Positions 7,230 to 14,558 of a stretch of 21,613 bases of DNA are shown piece by piece. The DNA comes from Collinsella sp. (GTDB lineage Bacteria > Actinomycetota > Coriobacteriia > Coriobacteriales > Coriobacteriaceae): NCBI GenBank assembly GCA_018373675.1, contig JAHAGQ010000029.1:1-21613 (forward strand). Reading direction: 5' to 3'. The notes beneath the pieces are model-generated. The model made no database searches. It was not told where the DNA came from and saw only the letters and a list, made by a program, of their open reading frames with translations. Numbering within the stretch: position 1 is the first letter of the stretch; each line of letters opens with the position of its first letter. The translations under genes were made by a program, and so were the position numbers.

Positions 7230-7647
7230 ACCCAAACAACAGCCCATGCGCCCGCCGACCGCCTTCGAGCGCCTGGCGGACCCCGAGGGCAGACGCCGCG
7301 CAGCCGACCCCAACCTCACTGCCAACGGTGCCGTGCGCGCCAACCGCGCCGCACAGTTTATGCCCTTTGCCGCCCTCACGGGATACTACGAACTCGTGCG
7401 CAAGCAGGAAATCACCGTCGAGCAAAAACGTGAGCTCACGGAAGAAAAAGCCCTCGAGCTTTCGCAAAAGCTCGAGGGCCTCAAACGCGGCGACTTGGTG
7501 CGCGTCACCTATTACGATACGTACGGCTATCGTAGCCGCACGGGCATTCTCGACGAAGCGTTACCCGCATTCAAGCTGCTCAAACTCAGGGATATCGCCA
7601 TCAACTTCGACGATATCCAGGACATTGAGCTACGCGGACGAGCCTAG
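7222..7647 (+). CDS. YolD-like protein, partner of the Y-family polymerase
   Basis: The protein has 141 residues and starts at GTG 7222, with GGAGG five bases upstream, overlapping the polymerase stop by 8 bases. The core RAAQFMPFAALTGYYELVRKQE and the Tyr-rich strand GDLVRVTYYDTYGYRSRTGIL match the YolD-like family, which in Gram-positives lies next to UmuC-type polymerases. The molecular role is not settled; the pairing suggests it assists or restrains the polymerase in the way UmuD does. The segment between these motifs (EQKRELTEEKALELSQKLEG) is helical. A perfect 13-base inverted repeat lies inside its coding sequence (7450-7479). The last codon overlaps the stop of the convergent surface-protein gene. 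Confidence 0.85.
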   Translation: MPKPKQQPMRPPTAFERLADPEGRRRAADPNLTANGAVRANRAAQFMPFAALTGYYELVRKQEITVEQKRELTEEKALELSQKLEGLKRGDLVRVTYYDTYGYRSRTGILDEALPAFKLLKLRDIAINFDDIQDIELRGRA

Positions 7648-8732
7648 CGACGAGAACGCTTGCGCAAGACGAGAGCAATGCCAAGCACTGCGGCAGCTGC
7701 AACCAGCAATCCCAAGACCAGCGTGAGGGTCGAGTCGCCAGCGCGAGGCAGCGAGCCGTCCTTCGGAGTCTTCTTAGCGGTCGTCGTGACGGTGGTCGTG
7801 GTGCTGCTCGACTGGTCGTTGCCACCCGTCTGGCTGCCGCCAGGCTGATCGCCGCCACCCGGCTGCGAAGGATCGGTGGGTTCCGTCGGATCCGGAGTAC
7901 CGGGATCAACCGGATTCTCCGAATTCTCCTTGCGCTGGATCCAGACCTGGCAACCATAGAACGGGTTGGCGGTACCAAGGCACAGACCCTGGTTGGTCAC
8001 CGCAAAGGTGCGCAGACCATGGTTATACGGATCGTTAAAGCCATTGGTCGTCAGCGTCGTAAAGTTCACGCCGTCCTCGGTCACATACATATCAAAGCCG
8101 CGCTCGGCATCGCGCAGGTAACACATGCACGTAAGGACACTCTGCAACTTCTTGAGGTTCTCCTCGCTCAGCAGCTTATCGAGCGCATCCTGAATATCGC
8201 TCGGCAGCTCGGTGCCATAGGCATCCTCGTACTGCTGCTTAAGGCTCTCATAGCTATCGAGCATGTCCTGATACTGGTCGGCAAAGGACTTGAAGTACGC
8301 GATCTCGCCATCGATCTTCTGGACATAAGCGGCGTCGTCCTCAAAGTCCTGGGACATCGTCGCGGCCTGATCGCAAAGACCGCCCGCGGCATCCTCCAGC
8401 GCATCGCTCAGATCGCCAAAGCCCTTAGCAACCTCGGTCTTCTCGTCATCGACATCGACGGCCTTGTTTGAATCATCAACCTCAGCAGCTTCGTTCGAAT
8501 CATCGACCTCGACGGCCTCGTTTGAATCATCGTCCGCAAGCGTGTTCACGGGAACGATGGGGTCGTCAGGCGATTTCTTGTCGAGCAGGTGATCGAGCAG
8601 GTCCCTAAGGCGCTGAACCTGAGAGTCCCACTCCTCGGGCGTCATATCGATAATGTCGCCATTGGAGAACTGGCCGATCGGCTCAAGCAGGCTCGCGGTA
8701 TCAAAGGTACCGATATACAGCTTGCCGTCGAA
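7644..8732 (-). pseudogene. C-terminal half of a wall-anchored surface protein, downstream of an in-frame TAG
   Basis: The frame from 8732 down to 7644 continues directly from the gene at 8733-10196; only a TAG separates them. Directly after the TAG comes FDGKLYIGTFD, the same blade motif (YKGKLYFCGS) seen in the first half. Then follow an acidic region with three 9-residue repeats (DDSNEAVEV type), a long helical, probably coiled-coil stretch (SDALEDAAGG to LLSEENLKKL), a second globular part, a Pro/Gly/Thr-rich spacer, and a cell-wall sorting signal. That signal is LPRAGD, a hydrophobic segment and RKRSRR. The first internal ATG (8645) has no ribosome binding site, so this half is probably not made unless the TAG is read through. 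The sorting motif has Ala where LPxTG has Thr. Confidence 0.75.
8446..8526 (-). repeat. Three 27-base in-frame tandem repeats
   Basis: Units at 8446-8472, 8473-8499 and 8500-8526 each encode nine residues of the form DDSN(E/K)A(V/A)(E/D)V. The first and third are nearly identical; the middle one has diverged. They lie in the acidic linker of the surface protein. Confidence 0.85.
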
Positions 8733-10196
8733 CTACTGCATGCGCCAAATGTACTGGTTCTCGTTTCGGCCAAAGCCCGAAGTCAGGCCGGAAATACCGC
8801 CCTCGGGGAACATGTCGGTGCGATCGCCAACGACGAGCTCCATGTTCTCGTCCTTGTCCATGCGATAGATGTTAACCGACTGCTCAAGATTGGCATTCAC
8901 AAACGAGCAGTCAACGCCACCCATGCTGCTCTTGCCGCCCTCTTCGGTGTTGGATTTGTTGAACAGGATGCGCTCGAGGGCAATCTCCTCGTCGTTGTAT
9001 TCACCGATATAGAGGTAGTCGTTGTAGACGATGAGGTTGGCAGCGCCAGAACGGGTACGGGCAGGATCGATGCCAAAGCAGTACTTTGCACCGTCCGTCT
9101 TCTGATCGCCGACAATGGGAGTCCACGAATAGCTGCCGTCGGCATTCTTGTCGCCACGGACCATGGCAAACGGCTGCATGGAATTATCATCGGGAGCGTT
9201 CTCGGGCGTACCGGTGCAGATGGTCGCATAGAGATGGCCATTGTACGAGACCATATCCCAAATGGCGCCGCCGTAGATGCTGTCCTGATAGCGAATCGCC
9301 GGATAGCCAAACAGCGTCTCCGAGTTGGCAATCTCGGTGAAGCTGTCCTGGCCCTTCGAGGGGTCAGACGACGTCAGGATTGTCGACACAAAATTACCGT
9401 TCGCGTCTTTACCCACATTACTGATGACGAGCTGGCCATCATGGACGCACATGCCGCGGATACCGGTAGAAATGCCCTGCTTGTAGGCAGCACCGTAATC
9501 CTGCATGCTCGAAAGGCCCTGATAGACAACTTTGTACTCATCCGTCTTAGGATCGATCTCGTATACAGCAGGCAGGCCGCCTTTGCCGTCATTGGTCCTG
9601 ACGCTGCCGCAGAAATAGAGCTTACCCTTATAGCTCACGGCATTGCGGAACAAAGGAGCGACGCCGTTGAGCGATTCAGAGAGTAGCAGCTTGGTCTCAC
9701 CGGTCTTGGTATTGATCTTGACCAAGATGCCGCCGCTGTCCTTGTCGGCCGTGCCGTCCTCCTTCTGCTGTCCATAGAAGAAGGTACCGTTAAACATGGC
9801 CTCCAGCGTCAGGCGCATGGTTTCGACATCAAAGGAATCGCCCAGCGTGCTGTTCATGAGCGTCAGCGTGTTGCCCATCGCCGCATAGCAGGTGCCCACA
9901 TAAAGCCAGTCACCATAGCTCGCAGCCGCCCAAGTGTAGCTCTGGCCGCGATCGCCTTCGTTGTTGGCCGTATTACCATCGGCGCCCGGAACGGCAACGG
10001 CACCGTTACCCTGGTAGTCGACGATGCCATCCGGCTGCGACGTTCCTACCGTAGGATGCGAGAGCTTCTCAAAGGAATACCCATTTCCCGCATTGTAGGT
10101 AACGGCACCCGATGCGTCTTCGGCGTGCGCCGGCAGCGGCGATACCAAGATAGCGGCAAGCGCTGCCACCAAGCCAAGTGTTCCCACTCGTCTCAT
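8733..10196 (-). CDS. Secreted beta-propeller-like surface protein, N-terminal half
   Basis: The half has 487 residues. The ATG at 10196 has GGGGAGG ten bases upstream. A signal peptide spans residues 1-25 (Arg-Arg, a hydrophobic core LGLVAALAAILVSPL, then AHA-ED). The rest is rich in repeated strand motifs such as YGDWLYVGT (94-102), YKGKLYFCGS (189-198), YNGHLYATICTG and YNDYLYIGEY, suggesting a propeller of about five or six blades. The frame ends with TAG at 8733-8735 in the middle of a blade: FDGKLYIGTFD follows in frame. As it stands the product would be exported but not wall-anchored, because the sorting signal lies beyond the TAG. The intact protein would have about 850 residues. Its ligand is unknown; carbohydrate or host binding would be a guess. 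Confidence 0.8.
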   Translation of the reverse strand: MRRVGTLGLVAALAAILVSPLPAHAEDASGAVTYNAGNGYSFEKLSHPTVGTSQPDGIVDYQGNGAVAVPGADGNTANNEGDRGQSYTWAAASYGDWLYVGTCYAAMGNTLTLMNSTLGDSFDVETMRLTLEAMFNGTFFYGQQKEDGTADKDSGGILVKINTKTGETKLLLSESLNGVAPLFRNAVSYKGKLYFCGSVRTNDGKGGLPAVYEIDPKTDEYKVVYQGLSSMQDYGAAYKQGISTGIRGMCVHDGQLVISNVGKDANGNFVSTILTSSDPSKGQDSFTEIANSETLFGYPAIRYQDSIYGGAIWDMVSYNGHLYATICTGTPENAPDDNSMQPFAMVRGDKNADGSYSWTPIVGDQKTDGAKYCFGIDPARTRSGAANLIVYNDYLYIGEYNDEEIALERILFNKSNTEEGGKSSMGGVDCSFVNANLEQSVNIYRMDKDENMELVVGDRTDMFPEGGISGLTSGFGRNENQYIWRMQ

Positions 10197-10286
10197 AAGG
10201 TTATAGCCTCCCCTGTCCTAAAGCCCAGTTTTAGCATTCTTCATTTCTGTCCACGGTTAATTGCAATCTGAGCACAGCAATAATCA

Positions 10287-10302
10287 GTGTATAAATATAC
10301 AC
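10287..10302. promoter_or_regulatory. Palindrome GTGTATA-AA-TATACAC, possible operator
   Basis: This is a perfect 7-base inverted repeat with a 2-base centre, in AT-rich DNA about 90 bases upstream of the surface-protein start. It sits in the 272-base gap between that gene and the HMA gene (10197-10468), which otherwise holds no gene I can support. It may be a regulator site or simply a promoter-like AT palindrome. Confidence 0.35.
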
Positions 10303-10468
10303 CTGTAATTTTTTGGACGGGTTCATAGATGCTCGATTGGTAGCGAATTCCGCGCAAACCGTCACCAAACTCCACTTTTGCCGCATCTAAAGGTTATTTT
10401 TGCGCAAATTTTTGGATGCCGATAGTCACAATGGGCAGGAGGCTGGTACCCACCGGAGAGGGCAACGC

Positions 10469-10852
10469 CTACATTTTCATAACGTAATAGCCCGCACCCC
10501 TCACTGCCGTCTCGAGTGTGTCGCGATCAACCGGGCGCTTCGAGCGCACGCGTGCCGTGTGGTCCGCGTACGTTACCGTAGCCCACACGCCATCAAGCGC
10601 ATTGAGGGCATTCGTCACATTCCGGGCGCAGCCGTCGCAACTCATGCCGCCGATAAGGAGTCCCTCACGATAGGGGTAGTGGGACTCGTCGGTGTCTGCC
10701 ACCACAACCTTCTTGGCTTTCTTGCCGCTCGCGCCATCACTGCAACAGCTCTTTCCATGCGTCGACGCCGCAATGCGACGCAGTCCAAAAAACATGCCGA
10801 CGGCAATGACGGTCAGCACGATGATATTTGCAGGATTTAGCAAGTCACTCAT
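10469..10852 (-). CDS. Membrane-tethered heavy-metal-associated (HMA) domain protein
   Basis: The protein has 127 residues. The ATG at 10852 follows AAGGGGA. One membrane helix spans about residues 9-25 (NIIVLTVIAVGMFFGL). A basic stretch with Cys36-Cys37 (GKSCCSDG) follows, as in the small FeoB-associated Cys-rich membrane proteins. The C-terminal HMA domain carries GMSCDGC (69-75), whose two Cys residues bind Cu(I) or a similar soft metal. The architecture suits delivery or buffering of copper at the inner face of the membrane. A CsoR-like palindrome 28 bases upstream supports copper control. No copper ATPase is adjacent. The metal is inferred, not shown. Confidence 0.85.
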   Translation of the reverse strand: MSDLLNPANIIVLTVIAVGMFFGLRRIAASTHGKSCCSDGASGKKAKKVVVADTDESHYPYREGLLIGGMSCDGCARNVTNALNALDGVWATVTYADHTARVRSKRPVDRDTLETAVRGAGYYVMKM

Positions 10853-10879
10853 GCGTTCCCCTTTCAGTAGCACTATCTA

Positions 10880-10898
10880 GATACCCCCATGGGGTGTC
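10880..10898 (-). promoter_or_regulatory. CsoR-like copper operator
   Basis: GATACCCCCATGGGGTGTC is a near-perfect palindrome. It closely resembles the ATACCCC...GGGGTAT boxes bound by CsoR-family Cu(I)-sensing repressors. It lies 28 bases upstream of the HMA gene start, inside the likely leader or promoter. No csoR gene is in the window. Confidence 0.65.
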
Positions 10899-10959
10899 AC
10901 CATCTTAACCCAAAATCATGTCCGTTCGGTCAATTAGTTTCCCTCTTCAAACTTTTTTG

Positions 10960-11006
10960 TTGACCATTGCTTACTTTCGTGTATAAGTTTTCCTAGGCTA
11001 ACAGTC
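10960..11006 (+). promoter_or_regulatory. Promoter of the DUF3793-flavodoxin genes with a possible DtxR-type site
   Basis: TTGACC (10960-10965), a 16-base spacer and TATAAG (10982-10987) form a good promoter. Immediately after it, TTTTCCTAGGCTAACAGTC (10988-11006) shares the core TAGGCTAAC with the iron-regulator DtxR/IdeR consensus, although the left arm is poorly matched. The promoter call is solid; the regulator is a suggestion that would fit a flavodoxin made under low iron. Confidence 0.5.
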
Positions 11007-11025
11007 TAGATCCGTAAGGAGCGCC

Positions 11026-11730
11026 GTGACCCGAACCATAGACATTCCAACGTTTCAGGCAGCGATCGTGCGCAACTGCTCTCCCACGCTCGCGGGCATC
11101 AAGCCGGCATCGCTCTTTACCTATCCAGGCACCTACGCCCACGGGGACGGCTCGACCGCAACCGAAACCATCGCAGAACGCCGAGCACGCCTGCTCAACG
11201 TTATCGCCCAGTGCAATCGCGAGCTTGACCCGTTCGGTATCCACCTGAGTGTTTTGGTCTGGCGGCCCTGCGGAGCGCTCGTGTATATGTACCGAGCCAA
11301 AAGCCTCACCACCTATTTCGCAGACCCTCGCGCCCAAACGGCGCTCGCCTCGGAAGGCTACGACACGAGAGACCTTTCGACATGCCTTGTGCATTTGGCA
11401 TCACGCATCACGCTCGCGAGCAATAACGTCGCGGAATGCGCCTGTAGCCAGACTCGATGCGCACTACCCCAGCAAGCTAGCTGCAGCAACGACTGCACCT
11501 GCGAGTTTCCGCACGAAATAGGCTACTTCCTAGGATATCCCTACGACGACGTGCACGAGTTTATCGTCCAGCGCGGCGAGAACTACAAGGTCTTTGGAGC
11601 TTGGAAGGTCTACACGAATGTCGAGCAAGCGCTTGCGATGTTTGACGCCTACCGCGCTTGCACTCAATACCTCACCTTTGTCTATCAGCAGGGCTGCAGC
11701 CTGGCGCAACTTGCCCAGGCAACCCGATAG
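11026..11730 (+). CDS. DUF3793 family protein with a Cys-rich insert
   Basis: The protein has 234 residues and starts at GTG 11026 after AAGGAGC. The C-terminal block CEFPHEIGYFLGYPYDDVHEFI (159-180) followed by GENYKVFGAWKVY (185-197) is the hallmark of DUF3793, a family without a known activity that is often found near iron or flavodoxin genes in anaerobes. Before it lies an insert with six Cys residues (C138, C140, C145, C153, C157, C159), which could bind a metal or Fe-S cluster. The N-terminal part contains a conserved-looking strand, GIHLSVLVWRPCGALVYMYR. A flavodoxin gene follows after 46 bases, suggesting one transcript and a shared redox or iron-related role, which is inference. Confidence 0.82.
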   Translation: MTRTIDIPTFQAAIVRNCSPTLAGIKPASLFTYPGTYAHGDGSTATETIAERRARLLNVIAQCNRELDPFGIHLSVLVWRPCGALVYMYRAKSLTTYFADPRAQTALASEGYDTRDLSTCLVHLASRITLASNNVAECACSQTRCALPQQASCSNDCTCEFPHEIGYFLGYPYDDVHEFIVQRGENYKVFGAWKVYTNVEQALAMFDAYRACTQYLTFVYQQGCSLAQLAQATR

Positions 11731-11776
11731 AACATAGAAGCCGCGGCAACCTGCCGCACAACTGAAAGGACTCAAC

Positions 11777-12196
11777 ATGAGCAAGATCGCCGTCGTCTAC
11801 TGGAGCGGCACGGGCAACACCGAGGTCATGGCAAACTTCGTTGCCGAAGGTGCAACCGATGCCGGTGCCGAGACCGAGGTCATCCCCTGCGCCGACTTCT
11901 CTGCCGACAAGGCCGCCGAATATGATGCCTTCGCCTTTGGCTGCCCCGCCATGGGCTCCGAGGAACTCGAGTACGATGAGTTCCAGCCGATGTGGGACGA
12001 GGTCAAGGAGACTCTCGGTGACAAGAAGGTCGTCCTCTTTGGCTCCTATTCGTGGGCCGAGGGCGAGTGGATGGACAACTGGAAGGCCGACGCCGACGAT
12101 GCCGGCGTCAACGTCGTGGACTCCACCATCTGCTACGACGTGCCCGACGACGAGGGCGAGACCGCTTGCAAGGCCCTCGGAGCCGAGCTCGCGTAA
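11777..12196 (+). CDS. Flavodoxin (short chain)
   Basis: The protein has 139 residues. GAAAGGA lies about 9 bases before the ATG. The FMN phosphate loop is SGTGNTE (10-16). The two isoalloxazine-flanking loops are GCPAMGSEELEYDEF and GSYSWAEGEWMDNW, and Trp and Tyr residues occur in both. Very acidic, as usual for these electron carriers. It shuttles low-potential electrons in place of ferredoxin, especially when iron is scarce. It is probably co-transcribed with the DUF3793 gene and ends at the strong terminator at 12249-12290. Confidence 0.95.
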   Translation: MSKIAVVYWSGTGNTEVMANFVAEGATDAGAETEVIPCADFSADKAAEYDAFAFGCPAMGSEELEYDEFQPMWDEVKETLGDKKVVLFGSYSWAEGEWMDNWKADADDAGVNVVDSTICYDVPDDEGETACKALGAELA

Positions 12197-12248
12197 CGAA
12201 CCCAGGGCTTCCAAAAGAGCCTGCATCAAAGCACATCCCCATCCCTAC

Positions 12249-12290
12249 AAAAGAGCGGGGGCTGGATTCAAGTCCAGCCCCCGCTCTTTT
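12249..12290. terminator. Bidirectional Rho-independent terminator
   Basis: Two perfectly complementary 18-base arms (12249-12266 and 12273-12290) surround the loop TTCAAG. The stem is GC-rich inside, with AAAA/TTTT at its ends, so it serves both the flavodoxin gene (plus) and the ABC operon (minus). Confidence 0.95.
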
Positions 12291-12313
12291 GTAACGGCAG
12301 TTACATCAACCGG

Positions 12314-13066
12314 CTACGAGATATTGCCCAAGAACGCCTTGGTGCGCTCGCTCTTAGGATGGTCGAAGACCTCGCTCGGCGTACCCTCTTCCACAATGAC
12401 GCCACCGTCCATAAAGACGACGCGGTCGGCGACATCGCGGGCAAAGCCCATCTCGTGCGTCACGACGATCATGGTCATACCGTCGTGCGCCAGGTCGCGC
12501 ATGACGCCCAGGACGTCGCGCACGAGCTCAGGGTCGAGCGCCGAGGTGGCCTCGTCAAAGAGCATGACGTGCGGGTTCATCGACAGGGCGCGGGCGATGG
12601 CAACGCGCTGCTGCTGGCCGCCCGAAAGCTGACTCGGCATAAAATCGATGCGCTCAGCAAGACCGACCTTGGTCAGCTCCTCGACGGCGATCTTCTCGGC
12701 CTCTTCCTTGCTGCGCTTGAGCGCCTTTTGTTGCGCAAGCATGACGTTCTTTTTGACTGACAGGTGCGGGAACAAATTGAACTGCTGGAACACCATACCC
12801 AGATGCGTACGTACCTTGTTAAGGTCGACGCCCTTGGCGCACACGTCCACGCCCTCAACGACAATCGAACCACTCGTAGGATGCTCCAGACGATTGATGC
12901 AGCGAAGCATCGTCGACTTGCCCGAGCCCGAAGGACCCAGGACTACGACGACCTCGCCCTTGTGCACATCCAGATCGATATCGCGCAGGACCACGTTATC
13001 GCCAAAGGCCTTCTGGAGGTTCTTGATGCTGACGACGACCTCGTTCGAGTTATTGGTTTCGCTCAT
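12314..13066 (-). CDS. Polar amino-acid ABC transporter ATPase
   Basis: The protein has 250 residues, the standard GlnQ/HisP size. Walker A is GPSGSGKS (44-51), the Q-loop FQQFNLFPHL (93-102), the ABC signature LSGGQQQR (147-154), Walker B MLFDEATSALDPE (168-180) and the switch His204 in VVTHEMGFA. AAGGAGG lies 8 bases before the ATG and overlaps the stop of the permease gene, so the two are coupled. It powers import by the permease encoded just upstream. The exact substrate among polar amino acids cannot be told. Confidence 0.95.
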   Translation of the reverse strand: MSETNNSNEVVVSIKNLQKAFGDNVVLRDIDLDVHKGEVVVVLGPSGSGKSTMLRCINRLEHPTSGSIVVEGVDVCAKGVDLNKVRTHLGMVFQQFNLFPHLSVKKNVMLAQQKALKRSKEEAEKIAVEELTKVGLAERIDFMPSQLSGGQQQRVAIARALSMNPHVMLFDEATSALDPELVRDVLGVMRDLAHDGMTMIVVTHEMGFARDVADRVVFMDGGVIVEEGTPSEVFDHPKSERTKAFLGNIS

Positions 13067-13078
13067 GATAGGACCTCC

Positions 13079-14440
13079 TTACAGACCGACGATGTGATCG
13101 GCAGGCGTCGCGACAACCTGCCCGGCGCTCTTGGTGGGACGCTTCTTCTTAGTTTCGGCCGTCCCCAGAAGCCTCGCCTCAAGACCGCTCACCAAGCGCG
13201 CAAGCGGCAGGGTAATGACCAGATAGAACAGGGCGGCAACCACGTACGGTGTAATGGAGCCCGTCGTGGCCACGATGGTACGGGCGTTCATGACGATCTC
13301 GACCACACCCACGGCGGCAAGCAGCGACGTATCCTTGTAAAGCAAGATAAACTCGCTGGTCAGCGTAGGCAAAACATTGCGGAACGTCTGCGGAATCATG
13401 ACATAGAGCAGCGTCTGGAACGCGTTCATGCCCAGCGAACGCGCAGCCTCGTTTTGGCCCTTGGGGATCGACTGAATACCGGCGCGGAAGATCTCACACA
13501 GATAGGCAGACGAATTCATGGCCATGACGATAACGCCCAAGACATAGTCGTCCACCTTGACGCCGGCCAACGGCAGACCGAAGAACGCGATATAGATCTG
13601 CAGGAACGCCGGCGTACCGCGGATGATATTCACATAGATGCCGGCAAGGCAACGCAGGATGCGCGACTTGGATATGCGCATGAGCGACAGGGCAAAGCCA
13701 AAGGGAATTGCCAGCGGAAACGCCACAAGCACGATCGAGAGCGACATAAGGAAGCCCTTAAAGACGATCGGCAGGCTTTGGACCAAAATGACCGGGTTCA
13801 AGAACAGGCGCAGGAACATATTGGAGTTCCAGGCCTCGACCCACGGCTGCTCCTTAAGATCGGCCAGGAAGTTATCGAAGGCCGTCACGCCCTTGATCTC
13901 GACGGAAGGAATTTTTGAAATCTTCTTGGTCGAACCGTCGGCGAGCGTATAGGTGCCACTAAAGGCCTCATCGCCGCCCTCGACGGGAAACGTCACGCCG
14001 TAAACCTCGACACGGAAATAGCCGCCGGCAGGCGCCGTCTCGCCAAAATCAATCTTGAGCGTCTGGCCGTCAGCCTTGCACGTGGGCTTCATGGGCGTAC
14101 GATCCATGAGGTCCTCGCCCGAGAGCATCGTCAATCGCGTGTCATCGGTACCAAACGTCGTGCCGTCGACAAACGTCAGCGAAAGACCGCTCAGCTCCTC
14201 ATCGGCATCGGCCTGGACCTCCCAGGTAATGCGCGTCTCGGTACCGCCGACCACAGCGCTGCCCGAACCAGTGTTGGGTCGGGCGGTAATCTTTGCGGTC
14301 TCAAGCGCCTGGGCGGTCGTGGGCGCATATGCCCCTGCGCACACCAGCGCGAGCGTCACGGCCATGGCGCAGGCTAGCTTTTGAAGCAAGGCGGGCAGTG
14401 GAAAACGCTGCTCCGCGGCTCCTTTGTTCAGTCGAGACAA
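13079..14440 (-). CDS. Amino-acid ABC permease with an N-terminal extracytoplasmic domain
   Basis: The protein has 453 residues when started at TTG 14440, which has AGGAG five bases upstream; the frame continues to 14545 without a better site. Three parts are seen. The first is a signal-like hydrophobic segment (KLACAMAVTLALVCAGAYA, 21-39). The second is a beta-rich domain of about 140 residues (47-184) with no hydrophobic helix. The third is a HisM/GlnP-type permease (about 215-425) with the EAA loop EIFRAGIQSIPKGQNEAARS (316-335) and further helices. Ordinary members of this family have about 220-250 residues and lack the added domain. A role in docking the binding lipoprotein or sensing substrate is possible. 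The basic tail KKKRPTK is cytoplasmic. The gene is second in the operon after the binding-protein gene. Confidence 0.9.
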   Translation of the reverse strand: MSRLNKGAAEQRFPLPALLQKLACAMAVTLALVCAGAYAPTTAQALETAKITARPNTGSGSAVVGGTETRITWEVQADADEELSGLSLTFVDGTTFGTDDTRLTMLSGEDLMDRTPMKPTCKADGQTLKIDFGETAPAGGYFRVEVYGVTFPVEGGDEAFSGTYTLADGSTKKISKIPSVEIKGVTAFDNFLADLKEQPWVEAWNSNMFLRLFLNPVILVQSLPIVFKGFLMSLSIVLVAFPLAIPFGFALSLMRISKSRILRCLAGIYVNIIRGTPAFLQIYIAFFGLPLAGVKVDDYVLGVIVMAMNSSAYLCEIFRAGIQSIPKGQNEAARSLGMNAFQTLLYVMIPQTFRNVLPTLTSEFILLYKDTSLLAAVGVVEIVMNARTIVATTGSITPYVVAALFYLVITLPLARLVSGLEARLLGTAETKKKRPTKSAGQVVATPADHIVGL

Positions 14441-14505
14441 GGTGGCTCCTATCGTAGAAGTTGCCGGCAAAACGAGACGGAAATACTCTCCGTCAAGAGA
14501 AGCGC

Positions 14506-14536
14506 AAAGGCCCTCTCCGCCAAAACGGAAAGGGCC
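14506..14536 (-). terminator. Intra-operon terminator between binding-protein and permease genes
   Basis: Arms 14509-14519 and 14526-14536 pair over 11 bases with one weak pair, followed on the minus strand by TTT. The weak T run suggests partial termination, which would give more lipoprotein than permease and ATPase. Confidence 0.65.
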
Positions 14537-14558
14537 CGCGAGCAATCAAGTAGCTATT

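Noticed and set aside
8446..8526. Possible CRISPR-like array
   Set aside because: The three 27-base units are directly adjacent with no spacers and encode in-frame nonapeptides.
8589..9686. A 365-codon plus-strand frame opposite the surface protein
   Set aside because: It is a mirror of the coding bias of the minus-strand gene, with no start signal and low-complexity Ala/Val/Ile composition.
12764..13918. A 384-codon plus-strand frame opposite the ATPase and permease genes
   Set aside because: It crosses two well-supported minus-strand genes and encodes an Arg/Asp/His-rich sequence typical of antisense translation.
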